The notes beneath the pieces were generated by a model. The model was not told the DNA's origin. It worked only from the letters and a program-made list of their open reading frames with translations, and did not search any database. Of a DNA stretch of 64,000 nt, positions 24,471 through 33,838 are shown piece by piece. Each line of letters opens with the position of its first letter. The stretch's first letter is position 1. The stretch is from Clostridia bacterium (lineage in GTDB: Bacteria; Bacillota; Clostridia; Lachnospirales; Lachnospiraceae), in contig CAJTHL010000003.1 of the NCBI GenBank assembly GCA_910576205.1, positions 124,001 through 188,000 of the forward strand. The letters run 5' to 3'. The position numbers were made by a program, and so were the translations under genes.

Positions 24471-25876
24471 AGAGAGCATGGGAAATCGCAGGGGAACTGT
24501 ACTGGAACGCAAAACCCGTGATCCGTTCCGAGGAGGAGCAGACCTGGACGGCAAATCTGGAAACCACACGGTTTTATGACCAGATCCTGAGCCTGGACTG
24601 GGGCAGCAACGTGCCCGGCTCCGGCGCGCCGGAGTGTATTATGGCGGCCTCCATACAGGCCCTGGAAAACCGGGGATACCGGGTCAGTGACCGGGGATAT
24701 GCGCTTTTGGAGGAGGGACTTAAAGTCCACAAAAAAGGCGACTATGTAAGACTTCATGAAATTTCCGCAGAGCTTCGCCATGAGCTGGCCCAGGCGGAAA
24801 AGGACACGGCTTCCGGCTACTGGAATTACAAGTTTTACGATTCTTTTGAAGAATATGAAAAGGCGGTCCGCTTTCCGGAGAAAAAGCCGGTGGATATATC
24901 CGCCCCGGATTTTAAGGACAAGCTGAAAGGGGCCTGGCTGTCCCAGATGATCGGCGGCGCCATGGGCACCATGGTGGAGGGCTACACCTCAGAAAACCTT
25001 TACGAGGCTTTCGGGGAGGTTGGGGATTATCTCAGGGAGCCCAATACCTACAACGACGATATTACCTATGAGCTGGCATTTCTGGAAGCGTTTTCCAGAT
25101 ACGGATACAAAGTTACCTCAAAGGAGATCGCCCTGGCCTGGGCAGGCTATATTCCCTGCGGCTGGTCTGCGGAGGAGATTGCCATACGCAACATCAAAAA
25201 CGGTGTCTTTCCGCCAGAGAGCGCCACATACCGGAATCCTTTCAGCGAGTGGATCGGCGCCCAGATGAAGGGCGGCATCTGCGGCATGGCGGCCCCGGGG
25301 GACGCTCATATGGCGGCGAAATTAGCCTGGGCGGACGGCGAGGTGGCCCACGCAAACAACGGGATCCTGGGGGAGGTATTTAACGCCGTGCTGACGGCTC
25401 TGGCCTTTACTGGAGGGGATACCCGAAGCCTGGTGAGACAGGCCATCGCGCTTATCCCGGAAGACAGCGAGTACTACTCCGTAGTGTCCTTTGCCTGGGA
25501 CTGCTGTGAAAAATATGACGACTGGCATCTGGCCCTTAAGGACTGCCAGGAAAAGTATAAGACCTACAACTGGATTCACGCCTATCCCAACGCCTGCTGT
25601 GAAGTCATCGCGCTTTACTATGGGAACGGCGATTACAGCAGGACCCTCCACATCGTGACCATGTGCGGCGTGGATGTAGACTGTAACGCAGGCATGATTA
25701 TGCCAGTACTGGCAATCCAACAGGGAATGTGTATCATTCCAGAGAAGCTGATTCATCCGGCATTTTCCGAACTTATCACCTATATGCGGGGTATGCGGAA
25801 GATCACCCTGGAGGAATTGGTGGACGATACTTTCAATAGCATTTCAAATGCAAAAAAACAAGAGGAGGAAGTCTAA
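24467..25876 (+). CDS. ADP-ribosylglycohydrolase-fold protein
   Basis: 469 residues. A 140-residue N-terminal part without a familiar signature is followed by an ADP-ribosylglycohydrolase (ARH) domain. This has GAMGTMVEGYTSENLYEAF, the metal-site-like YNDDITYELAFLEAF and a C-terminal GVDVDCNAGMIMPVLAI that matches the second ARH acidic motif. Known relatives remove ADP-ribose from proteins or act on related N-glycosides. Lying between deoD and the nucleoside importer, translationally coupled to deoD, it may instead hydrolyse a nucleoside or ribosyl compound. That is inference. Confidence 0.82.
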   Translation: MKRAWEIAGELYWNAKPVIRSEEEQTWTANLETTRFYDQILSLDWGSNVPGSGAPECIMAASIQALENRGYRVSDRGYALLEEGLKVHKKGDYVRLHEISAELRHELAQAEKDTASGYWNYKFYDSFEEYEKAVRFPEKKPVDISAPDFKDKLKGAWLSQMIGGAMGTMVEGYTSENLYEAFGEVGDYLREPNTYNDDITYELAFLEAFSRYGYKVTSKEIALAWAGYIPCGWSAEEIAIRNIKNGVFPPESATYRNPFSEWIGAQMKGGICGMAAPGDAHMAAKLAWADGEVAHANNGILGEVFNAVLTALAFTGGDTRSLVRQAIALIPEDSEYYSVVSFAWDCCEKYDDWHLALKDCQEKYKTYNWIHAYPNACCEVIALYYGNGDYSRTLHIVTMCGVDVDCNAGMIMPVLAIQQGMCIIPEKLIHPAFSELITYMRGMRKITLEELVDDTFNSISNAKKQEEEV

Positions 25877-25877
25877 T

Positions 25878-27023
25878 ATGAAAAAAGTATTAGCACTGCT
25901 GCTGGCCATGACCATGGCGTTTTCGCTGACGGCCTGCGGCGCAAAAGAAGAAGGAAATCCGGCCCCGGCAGAAGGCGGAGAGGGTACGGAGGCTCCTGCT
26001 GAGGCAGAGGGCGGAGATGAGGCCGCGCCTGCTGGCAAGGGCTACAAGGCCGCGCTTCTGTTAAACGGAAACCTGGGCGACAAGTCCTTCTACGATTCCG
26101 CAAATGCGGGTCTCACCAGACTGAAAGAGGAGCTGGGAGCAGACGTCTTTGATTTCAAGGTAGAGCAGATGGGCGGAACGGATCAGGATCAGCCCAAATG
26201 GGAGCCCACCCTTCTGGATTACTGCGACTCCGGCGAGTATGACGTAATCATCATGGGAACCTGGCAGATGGCCGATCCCCTGGCAAAGGCAGCCGCCGAG
26301 TACCCGGATCAGAAGTTCATGTTCTTCGACGAGCAGTTTGACTTTGCAGGAAACGGGGATCCCCAGAATATCTACAACATTCTCTACAAGCAGAATGAGG
26401 TATCCTACCTGATCGGAGCGGCTGCGGCCATGATGACCACCGACGCTTCCATTGAAGGCATTGATCCCGCCACCAAGAAGATCGGCTTCCTGGGCGGCAT
26501 GGACAACGCGGTTATCAACGACTTCTTAAAGGGATATGAGCAGGGCGCTCATGATATTGACCCCGACATTGAGGTTGTAACGGCATGGGTTGGCGATTTC
26601 GTAAACTCCGCAACAGGTAAGGAGCTGGCTCTGGCACAGTACCAGAACGGCGTGGACGTTGGATACAATGTGGCAGGAAATGCAGGTCTTGGACAGATCG
26701 AGGCAGCAGGCGACACCGGTCTTTACGCTTTTGGCGTAGACTCTGACCAGGCGGCTCTGCTTCCCGACTATGCGGACAGGATTCCTACCTCTGCCCTTAA
26801 GAATGTAGGAAACTCCCTGTACCGTGCCATCAAGCTTGACCTGGAAGGCCAGCTGACCTATGGCACCACCGAGGTTCTGGGCTTTGCAGAGGGCGGCGTG
26901 GAGATCGTGAAGGACGCGCACTATGAGGAGATGCTTCCCGAGAACATCCGCACCAAACTGGAAGAGCTGGAGAAGGATATCATCGATGGAAAGATCGTTG
27001 TAGATACGGCTATCGAGAGATAA
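25878..27023 (+). CDS. BMP-family nucleoside-binding lipoprotein
   Basis: 381 residues from the ATG at 25878 (GAGGAGG upstream). Lipoprotein signal peptide with lipobox LTAC, then a Glu/Pro/Ala-rich linker and a BMP domain (YKAALLLNGNLGDKSFYDSA, KIGFLGGMDNAVINDFLKGY, YAFGVDSDQAALLPD). Members bind purine nucleosides for an ABC importer. Followed by the matching ATPase and two permease genes. An internal hairpin after the gene probably keeps its message in excess over the membrane parts. Confidence 0.92.
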   Translation: MKKVLALLLAMTMAFSLTACGAKEEGNPAPAEGGEGTEAPAEAEGGDEAAPAGKGYKAALLLNGNLGDKSFYDSANAGLTRLKEELGADVFDFKVEQMGGTDQDQPKWEPTLLDYCDSGEYDVIIMGTWQMADPLAKAAAEYPDQKFMFFDEQFDFAGNGDPQNIYNILYKQNEVSYLIGAAAAMMTTDASIEGIDPATKKIGFLGGMDNAVINDFLKGYEQGAHDIDPDIEVVTAWVGDFVNSATGKELALAQYQNGVDVGYNVAGNAGLGQIEAAGDTGLYAFGVDSDQAALLPDYADRIPTSALKNVGNSLYRAIKLDLEGQLTYGTTEVLGFAEGGVEIVKDAHYEEMLPENIRTKLEELEKDIIDGKIVVDTAIER

Positions 27024-27049
27024 AAAAGAAATGAAATGCTAAAGGGATG

Positions 27050-27075
27050 GATATCCTGCCGTTTGGCAGGATATC
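27050..27075 (+). other. Intra-operon hairpin
   Basis: Perfect 11-bp stem (GATATCCTGCC / GGCAGGATATC) with a GTTT loop, between the binding-protein gene and the ATPase gene. No T run follows. It likely stabilises the upstream message or acts as a partial terminator. Confidence 0.65.
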
Positions 27076-27122
27076 TGTCTTAAAAGACCTTCCATGGGGG
27101 AGAAAGACTGGGAGAAGGACAG

Positions 27123-28685
27123 GTGACTTGCTTGGAAAAAAATATTATTTTGCAGATGAATCACATTATGAAGATCTATTCCAACGGTGTGGTCGCCAAC
27201 GAGGATGTGAGCATTGAGCTGGAAAAAGGCGAAATCCATGCTCTGTTAGGCGAAAACGGCGCTGGAAAAAGTACGCTGATGAAGGTGCTGTTCGGAATCG
27301 AGAGCCCGGATGAGGGGCAGATTGTATTAAATGGACAGGAAACCACCATCAAGTCCCCCCAGGACGCCATCAGCAAGGGAATCGGTATGGTGCATCAGCA
27401 CTTTATGCTGGTGCCGTCGCTGACGGTTGCGGAAAATATCATTCTGGGTGTGGAGCCGAAGAAAAAAGGCGTATTCATCGATATGGACAAGGCAGTCTTT
27501 GCAGCGGAGGAGATTGCGAAGAAGTATAATTTTGATATTGATGTAAAAGAAAAGGTAGAAGAGATTCCTGTGGGAATCAAGCAGAAGGTGGAGATCTTAA
27601 AAGCCCTCTACAGAGGCGCAGACATCCTTATCCTGGATGAGCCCACCGCCGTGTTGACGCCCCAGGAGACGGATGAACTGTTTGTACAGCTGAAAAAGCT
27701 GAAAGACAATGGGCACACCATTATTTTTATTTCCCATAAGCTGGACGAGATCAAAAAGATCTGTGACCGGGCTACGATTATGCGAAGCGGCAAGAGCATG
27801 GGAACCTATGAGGTAAAGGATATTACCACAGAGGATATGTCCCGTCTGATGGTGGGCAGGGATGTAATACTGACGTTTGAAAAAGAACCGGCCAAGCCTT
27901 CCAAAGTGCTTCTGAAGGTGCGGAATCTGTCTGTAAACAACGGACAGGGCGTGCTGAAGGTAGACGACCTTTCCTTTGACCTGCGGGGGGGAGAGATCCT
28001 GGGAATCGCAGGCGTAGAGGGGAACGGCCAGACAGAGCTTATAGATTCCCTGACCGGATTGAATAAGAGCTATAGAGGAAAAATCTACATTAAGGATACG
28101 GATATTGAGAAGAGCAGTATCAAGGGGATCCGCGATCTGAAGCTGGGCCATATTCCCGAGGACCGCATGACCAGCGGATGCGCGGGAAATTTAGGGATTC
28201 TGGAAAACCTCTTCTCCAATCAGTATAACGACCCGGAATATTCCGGGAAAATGCTTCTGAAAACGAAGAGGATTCAGGAGCGTTCCAATGAGCTTATCAA
28301 GGAATACCTGGTGAAATGTAAATCCTTCCGCCAGAATGTAGGCATGCTCTCCGGAGGAAATATCCAGAAGGTGATTGTGGCCAGGGAGTTTTCCACAAGC
28401 CCGGATATCATCATTGCCAACCAGCCCACCCGGGGTGTGGACGTGGGAGCCGCGGAATTTATCCGGAGGAGGCTGCTGGAGTTTCGGGACGCTGGCTGCG
28501 CCGTACTTTTGATTTCCGCGGACTTAAACGAGGTCTTTTCCTTAAGCGACCGTCTGGCAGCTATGTACAAGGGAAAGTTTGCCGGTATGTTTACGGATGT
28601 ATCTGCTGTGACCGAGGAAGAGCTGGGTCAGTATATGCTGGGCTTAAAGCACCAGGAAGAACAGGAGGGCATGATCTATGAATAA
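27123..28685 (+). CDS. Nucleoside ABC transporter, ATP-binding protein (two ATPase domains)
   Basis: 520 residues with two ABC domains as in sugar/nucleoside importers (RbsA/NupA type). Domain 1: Walker A GENGAGKST, Walker B ILILDEPTAVL. Domain 2: degenerate Walker A GVEGNGQTE, signature LSGGNIQKVIVARE and ANQPTRGVDVG. Start assigned to GTG 27123 behind GAGAAGGA; a TTG at 27132 or ATG at 27156 is possible. Its last codons overlap the first permease gene by 8 bp. Confidence 0.92.
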   Translation: MTCLEKNIILQMNHIMKIYSNGVVANEDVSIELEKGEIHALLGENGAGKSTLMKVLFGIESPDEGQIVLNGQETTIKSPQDAISKGIGMVHQHFMLVPSLTVAENIILGVEPKKKGVFIDMDKAVFAAEEIAKKYNFDIDVKEKVEEIPVGIKQKVEILKALYRGADILILDEPTAVLTPQETDELFVQLKKLKDNGHTIIFISHKLDEIKKICDRATIMRSGKSMGTYEVKDITTEDMSRLMVGRDVILTFEKEPAKPSKVLLKVRNLSVNNGQGVLKVDDLSFDLRGGEILGIAGVEGNGQTELIDSLTGLNKSYRGKIYIKDTDIEKSSIKGIRDLKLGHIPEDRMTSGCAGNLGILENLFSNQYNDPEYSGKMLLKTKRIQERSNELIKEYLVKCKSFRQNVGMLSGGNIQKVIVAREFSTSPDIIIANQPTRGVDVGAAEFIRRRLLEFRDAGCAVLLISADLNEVFSLSDRLAAMYKGKFAGMFTDVSAVTEEELGQYMLGLKHQEEQEGMIYE

Positions 28686-29745
28686 TGCAAAACGTTTTGA
28701 TCTGCTGCGCATGCTTTTTGCCATACTGGTGGCGTTGCTGATTTCCTTTGTGCTTATTTTCTTTATCAGCGAAGAGCCCTTGACGGCGATCTTTACCCTG
28801 ATAACCGGGCCTTTCCGCAGCAAGCGGAATCTGGGAAATGTGGTGGAGTCCATGATTCCCCTGATTTTTACAGGTACGGGCGTCTGTATTATGTTCTCCG
28901 CAAACCAGATCAACCTGGCTACAGACGGCGGCTTCCATCTGGGGGGCCTTGTGGCGGCGTTTGTGGTGCTGAAGTTCGGACTGCCCGGAGGACTCAGCCC
29001 CATTGTGGCGCTGTTTCTGGCAGCCACGGCCGGCGCGATGTTCTGTACCATTCCCGCGCTGATGAAGGTAAAGACAAGCTCCCCGGAGCTGGTGTCGTCA
29101 CTGATGCTGAATTATATATCCCAGTGGTTCTGCACCTTTATCCTGATGCATTTCCTGCAGGATCCAAGCGTGGGCTCAGCATCCCATAAACTTCCGGAGA
29201 ACTCTGCGCTTCCCGTTATTGTGGGAGGAACCAATATCCATGTGGGGCTTATCATCGCCCTTGTGGTGGCGGTTCTGGGCTATGTGTTCCTGTATAAGAC
29301 GAAAACCGGATACGAGCTGCGCCTTACGGGTGAAAATGAGGCTTTTGCCCGCTATTCCGGCATCAATATCGTGAAGGTAATCCTGGTATCCCAGATGGTT
29401 GGCGGCATCATTGCAGGCCTGGGGGGCGGCGTGGAGCTTTTAGGGCCCATCTATCCCCGGTTTTCCTGGATGGCTCTTCTGGGTTACGGCTGGGATGCCA
29501 TTATCATCTGTACCCTGGCAAAGAAGAACCCGCTGTATACGCCTCTGGCAGCTTTGTTCCTGGCGTATCTTCGTACCGGCGCTTCCATTATGGCCCGCTA
29601 CACGGATGTAACGCTGGAGATTGTGCAGATTACCCAGGGCATTATCATTATGCTGGTGGTGGCGGAACAGTTCTTAAGCGGCATGAAGCACCGCATGATT
29701 GCAAAGGAAGCGCGGGCTTCCTTAAAAGAAGAGGAGGTGGCCTAA
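28678..29745 (+). CDS. Nucleoside ABC transporter permease 1
   Basis: 355 residues, about ten hydrophobic segments, of the branched-chain/ribose permease superfamily (NupB/YufP type). Typical features are GTGVCIMFSANQINLATDGG near residue 65 and the coupling segment LRLTGENEAFARYSGINIVK that contacts the ATPase. It starts inside the end of the ATPase gene and is followed without gap by permease 2, with which it pairs. Confidence 0.9.
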   Translation: MNNAKRFDLLRMLFAILVALLISFVLIFFISEEPLTAIFTLITGPFRSKRNLGNVVESMIPLIFTGTGVCIMFSANQINLATDGGFHLGGLVAAFVVLKFGLPGGLSPIVALFLAATAGAMFCTIPALMKVKTSSPELVSSLMLNYISQWFCTFILMHFLQDPSVGSASHKLPENSALPVIVGGTNIHVGLIIALVVAVLGYVFLYKTKTGYELRLTGENEAFARYSGINIVKVILVSQMVGGIIAGLGGGVELLGPIYPRFSWMALLGYGWDAIIICTLAKKNPLYTPLAALFLAYLRTGASIMARYTDVTLEIVQITQGIIIMLVVAEQFLSGMKHRMIAKEARASLKEEEVA

Positions 29746-30663
29746 ATGTTAGAGAGTTTACTGTCTCCCGAGTTCTTTAACGCCATACTGCGTGCGACCA
29801 CGCCTATTTTATTTGCTGCCCTGGCGTCCTCCGTGGCGTCCAAGGCCGGTATTACAAACATGGCTCTGGAGGGCATTATGCTGTTTTCCGCCCTTTTTGG
29901 CGTAATTTTCTCCGCCATGACCGGAAACTTTTTCACAGGATTGTTACTGACCATGGTGATCGGCGGCCTTATCGGATGGTTTCTGGCCTTCTTTGTACTG
30001 AATCTTAAGACGGACGAGATTCTGGCGGCCGTGGCCATTAACCTGATAGCCACAGGCGGAACCGTGCTTCTTATGCTGGCAGTGTCCGGCGACCGGGGTT
30101 CCTCCACATCCATAGCCAGCTTTTCCGCGCCGCGGATTGTGATTCCGCTCATTGATAAGATTCCTTTCCTGGGAGAGATTATCTCCGGGCAGAATCTGAT
30201 GACCTACCTGGCTATTCTGGCAGTAATCATCATGCACCTCTTTATGTATAAGACCCCCCTGGGACTGAAGATCCGGGCGGTAGGAGAGAATAAGAACGCT
30301 GCGGAGTCCGTAGGTATCAGCTCCCGGAAGATTCAGTACATTGCCTTGATTTTAAGCGGTGTGCTGGCCAGCATGGGCGGGTTCTTCATGTCTGGCGGAT
30401 ACATGAACATGTTCACCAAGGACATGTCCGCAGGACGGGGCTACATTGCCCTGGCCGCCAGCGCCATGGGTGGAAATACCCCCATTGGAGCCTCCCTGGT
30501 ATCCCTCCTCTTCGGAGCGGCCCAGGCTTTGGCCAATATGATGCAGCTCACGGATATCCCCCACGAGCTCATCCAGATGATCCCGTATCTCACTACCCTT
30601 ATCGGCCTTGGCGTCTACAGCTATTCCAACATGAAGCGCAGGCAGAAGCTGGCCGGAAAGTAA
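29746..30663 (+). CDS. Nucleoside ABC transporter permease 2
   Basis: 305 residues, about nine hydrophobic segments (NupC/YufQ type). The N-terminal RATTPILFAALASSVASKAG and ITNMALEGIMLFSALFGV, the coupling helix KIRAVGENKNAAESVGIS and YIALAASAMGGNTPIGA are family hallmarks. The ATG follows the stop of permease 1 directly, with GAGGAGG upstream. Forms the heterodimeric channel with permease 1. Confidence 0.91.
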   Translation: MLESLLSPEFFNAILRATTPILFAALASSVASKAGITNMALEGIMLFSALFGVIFSAMTGNFFTGLLLTMVIGGLIGWFLAFFVLNLKTDEILAAVAINLIATGGTVLLMLAVSGDRGSSTSIASFSAPRIVIPLIDKIPFLGEIISGQNLMTYLAILAVIIMHLFMYKTPLGLKIRAVGENKNAAESVGISSRKIQYIALILSGVLASMGGFFMSGGYMNMFTKDMSAGRGYIALAASAMGGNTPIGASLVSLLFGAAQALANMMQLTDIPHELIQMIPYLTTLIGLGVYSYSNMKRRQKLAGK

Positions 30664-30692
30664 ATAACATGGAACTATAACAGGAGGTTTTT

Positions 30693-31634
30693 ATGAAACG
30701 TAAAATCTGGATTGACTGCGATCCTGGTATTGACGACGCCGTGGCTATCGCCGTTGCCATTGCCCACAGGGAGGAGCTGGACATTCTCGGTATCAGTTCT
30801 GTGGCGGGAAACCAGACCATTGACAGAACCACAGGGAATGCCCTTAAGCTTACAAGCTTTCTGGGGGCTATGGATATTCCCGTGGCCCGGGGGTCTGCCT
30901 GCCCCCTGACCCGGGAGGTAGTGCCCGCGCCGGAGGTGCATGGGGCTACCGGGCTTGGAGACTGCCGTTTGCCGGAAACGGAGAAAAAGCCGGTTCCGGA
31001 ACCGGGCGTTGCCTATATGGCAAAGGTACTTCTCGCACTGCCAGAGGGAGAGCAGGCAACCCTGGTTCCCTTAGGACCGCTTACCAACATCGCCCTGCTG
31101 TTTAGGGTATTCCCGGAGGTAAAGGAAAAGATTAAGGAGATCTGCCTTATGGGAGGCGCGGCTGTTGGCGGAAACGTGACGCCCACCGGCGAATTTAACA
31201 TCTGGCAGGATCCCGAAGCGGCGAAGATTGTCTATTCCTCCGGCCTTCCTATTATTATGTGCGGCCTGGATGTAACCCAGAGCTGCGGCTTTACCAGGGA
31301 GCATGTAAGGCAGCTTAAGGAGAGCGCCCAGGACGTGGCAAGGGCTTACGGGGAGATGGAGGATTTCAGCTTTAACAAGACCGTATACAGGGAACGGGAA
31401 GTGGTGGCTGTCCACGACGCCGTAACCATCACCTACCTGCTTCACCCGGAATGGTTTGAGGGCCGGAAGATGCAGGTGGAGATCGACTGTTCCGAGGGCC
31501 ACAACCGGGGCATGACCGTTTGCGACCACAGACGTCCCCCAAGGGAAGAGGACAAGGTGCTGGTGCTTTTAAAAGCGGATGTGGAGAAAGTGCAGGCCTT
31601 CTGGATGGAGGCGCTGCTGGGATTTGTCTCTTAA
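30693..31634 (+). CDS. Inosine-uridine preferring nucleoside hydrolase family protein
   Basis: 313 residues. The N-terminal calcium site IDCDPGIDDA, the GNVTPTGEFNIWQDPEAA segment and the C-terminal VHDAVTITYLLHP (Ca ligand Asp and catalytic His region) identify the nucleoside hydrolase family. These split ribonucleosides into base and ribose without phosphate. AGGAGG precedes the ATG. Last gene of the nucleoside operon; it complements DeoD for nucleosides that are not phosphorolysed. Confidence 0.92.
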   Translation: MKRKIWIDCDPGIDDAVAIAVAIAHREELDILGISSVAGNQTIDRTTGNALKLTSFLGAMDIPVARGSACPLTREVVPAPEVHGATGLGDCRLPETEKKPVPEPGVAYMAKVLLALPEGEQATLVPLGPLTNIALLFRVFPEVKEKIKEICLMGGAAVGGNVTPTGEFNIWQDPEAAKIVYSSGLPIIMCGLDVTQSCGFTREHVRQLKESAQDVARAYGEMEDFSFNKTVYREREVVAVHDAVTITYLLHPEWFEGRKMQVEIDCSEGHNRGMTVCDHRRPPREEDKVLVLLKADVEKVQAFWMEALLGFVS

Positions 31635-31683
31635 AGAGCAGGAAAAAGAATACTTGTATTTGTATAAAGACAGACTTGATTTT

Positions 31684-31715
31684 GGGAGGGGCTTTTTAGC
31701 CCCTCCCATTTTTTT
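31684..31715 (+). terminator. Strong intrinsic terminator of the nucleoside operon
   Basis: Perfect 10-bp stem GGGAGGGGCT/AGCCCCTCCC with a TTTT loop, followed by A and seven T. Confidence 0.92.
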
Positions 31716-31737
31716 ATTAATTTCCAATAAAAAAGAA

Positions 31738-31765
31738 TTGACAATAAAGAATACAGCTGTATAAT
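31738..31765 (+). promoter_or_regulatory. Consensus promoter with embedded palindrome, aldolase-TRAP operon
   Basis: TTGACA at 31738-31743, a 16-bp spacer and TATAAT at 31760-31765. The palindrome ATACAGCTGTAT (31751-31762) overlaps the spacer and the -10 box, a position at which a bound repressor would block RNA polymerase. The GntR protein encoded at the end of the operon is the obvious candidate. Confidence 0.75.
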
Positions 31766-31811
31766 TGTAGTATAGCTGGACAGGTAAAGGGCCGGCGGAA
31801 AGGAGGAAGCT

Positions 31812-32588
31812 ATGAAAAACCTGAAACAGAAATTAAGGGACAGGGAAGAGATCTGCGGAATGCATGTCTGTCTTACGGAGCCGTGTATCAGTGAGCTTTG
31901 CGCAGGACTGGGATATGATTTTCTGTGGATCGATACGGAGCACACGGCCATAGACTACCAGAATCTGCTCTATCATCTGATGGGAGCCAGGGCAGGGGGG
32001 ACGGAAACCCTTGTCCGCATCCCATGGAATGATCCGATTATGGCAAAACGCGTATTGGAGATGGGACCTGCGGGAATTATTATTCCTACGGTTAATACGC
32101 CGGAGGAACTGGACCGTGCCATGAAAGCCACCCTGTATCCGCCTTACGGGAACCGCGGGTTTGGGCCGCTGCGCGCAGTCCGGTACGGCCTGGAGGACAC
32201 AGACGCTTACATCGAGGCAACACGGGATGAGATGGTGCGCTGTGTACAGATTGAGTCAGAACAGGCAGTGAAAAATTTGCGGGAAATGGCCCGGAATCCG
32301 TATGTGGACTGCTTTGTGTTCGGGCCGTGTGATTTATCGGGCTCCATTGGAAAGCTGAACCATGTATTTGAGAAACAGACCAGCAGCTTAATAGATGAGG
32401 CTGTGGCGATTCTGAAGGAAGCCGGAAAATCCATTGGCGTATCTACGGGCAGCAGTGATAAGGAAGTGATTTCCTATTGGCACGAAAAGGGAATTAATGT
32501 ATTATCAGCAGGGTCAGACTATGTACACATTATGGAAGGGGCACAAAGAGAGCTGGCAATGATGCGCAATATTCAATGTGTGAAATGA
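31812..32588 (+). CDS. HpcH/HpaI aldolase family protein
   Basis: 258 residues, a TIM barrel of the class II pyruvate-type aldolases (HpaI, GarL, RhmA). Seen: DFLWIDTEHTAID with the general-base His region, VRIPWNDPIMAKRVLEMGPA with the carboxylate-binding Arg, the metal ligand Glu in VQIESEQA, and Asp in FGPCDLSGSIG. It should cleave a 2-keto-3-deoxy (or 2-keto-4-hydroxy) acid to pyruvate and an aldehyde. Followed by TRAP transporter genes, so the substrate is probably derived from an imported sugar acid. AAAGGAGG precedes the ATG. Confidence 0.88.
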   Translation: MKNLKQKLRDREEICGMHVCLTEPCISELCAGLGYDFLWIDTEHTAIDYQNLLYHLMGARAGGTETLVRIPWNDPIMAKRVLEMGPAGIIIPTVNTPEELDRAMKATLYPPYGNRGFGPLRAVRYGLEDTDAYIEATRDEMVRCVQIESEQAVKNLREMARNPYVDCFVFGPCDLSGSIGKLNHVFEKQTSSLIDEAVAILKEAGKSIGVSTGSSDKEVISYWHEKGINVLSAGSDYVHIMEGAQRELAMMRNIQCVK

Positions 32589-32633
32589 GTTTTAGAACGA
32601 AAAACCAGATGACCAAAAAGGAGGAACAAAGCT

Positions 32634-33734
32634 ATGAAAAAGCGGATAATCGCAATGCTGCTGACAATGGCCATGACAATAGGGCTGGCAGCCTGCAAAA
32701 ATACGGATACGAAAGACAATAGCAATAGCGCCGGGCAGGAATCCCAGGAGACGGAAGAAACAGAAGGCGGGCAGGAGGCAGCAGATCCAGGGACGGTATC
32801 TGACCTGGAGCCGGTAAATCTGGTGTTCTCCACCCAGGCATCCGGGGACGTGAATTATGTAAAAGCCATGCATATGATCGCAGATGAGATTTCCGAAAAA
32901 ACCAACGGGAATTTTACGATGGAGATTCATGAAAACGGAAGTCTGATGACCCAGGAGGGCGAGGTAGATGCCGTTGCCCGGGGTACGCTGGACATGATGT
33001 TCAGCTCTCCGTTTCTGATTTCTGACCAGTTGCCGTATCTGACCATGTTTACCGCTGCCTATATTTTCAAGGACGAGCCCCATATGCGGGCCGTTATGGA
33101 CGGGGAAATCGGCCAGCAGGTGACGGACGATGTGGCGGAGAAACTGAATGTGCGCTGGCTGTCTGCTCTGTATTGCGGTGCGCGTCATCTGGATCTGGTG
33201 GATCTGGGAAAAGAGATTAAGAAGCCCGAAGATCTGAACGGGGTAAATTTAAGGATGCCCAACTCCTCCGCATGGTTGTTTATGGGGAAAGCCCTGGGAG
33301 CAAACCCCACGCCAATGGCTTATGCCGAGATTTACCAGGGACTGCAGACAGGCGCCATCGAAGGACAGGAAAATCCGCTTCCCACGACCATTTCCCAGAA
33401 GTGGTATGAGGTCACAGACCAGATTGTTCTGACAGGCCATGTCATTGAGCCTATGTGCATTGCCATCAATGAAGAAAAATGGCAGTCTTTACCGGAGGAA
33501 TATAAGGAGATTTTAACAGAGGCTATACGCACGGCCACACTCTGGTGCGACGAGGCGAATATCCAGCAGGAGAAGGAAGCCATCAGTTTTCTTAAGGAGC
33601 AGGGTCTGACTATTACAGAGCCGGATCTGGATGCGTTTATGACTTATTCCGAGGACTATTATCTGAATGACGCGGAAATGACGAAAGACTGGGACATGGA
33701 TCTGTACCAGAAGATTAAAACATTAGAATATTAA
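32634..33734 (+). CDS. TRAP transporter substrate-binding lipoprotein (DctP)
   Basis: 366 residues with a lipoprotein signal peptide (lipobox LAAC), a Ser/Glu-rich linker and a DctP domain. The segment LNGVNLRMPNSSAWLFMGKA carries the conserved Arg that binds the ligand carboxylate, and MAYAEIYQGLQTGAIEGQEN follows. Solute receptor of a tripartite, ATP-independent periplasmic-type importer for organic acids. Sits between the aldolase and the two membrane subunits. Confidence 0.92.
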   Translation: MKKRIIAMLLTMAMTIGLAACKNTDTKDNSNSAGQESQETEETEGGQEAADPGTVSDLEPVNLVFSTQASGDVNYVKAMHMIADEISEKTNGNFTMEIHENGSLMTQEGEVDAVARGTLDMMFSSPFLISDQLPYLTMFTAAYIFKDEPHMRAVMDGEIGQQVTDDVAEKLNVRWLSALYCGARHLDLVDLGKEIKKPEDLNGVNLRMPNSSAWLFMGKALGANPTPMAYAEIYQGLQTGAIEGQENPLPTTISQKWYEVTDQIVLTGHVIEPMCIAINEEKWQSLPEEYKEILTEAIRTATLWCDEANIQQEKEAISFLKEQGLTITEPDLDAFMTYSEDYYLNDAEMTKDWDMDLYQKIKTLEY

Positions 33735-33838
33735 GTACATGGCATCTTCCCGCCCAGTGCCCGAAGCCGCCGGTAAGTAAAAATGGCAGACAGAGGGAAC
33801 CGGAAGGGAAGATGCGTTATTTTAAAGGAGGTGACAGG

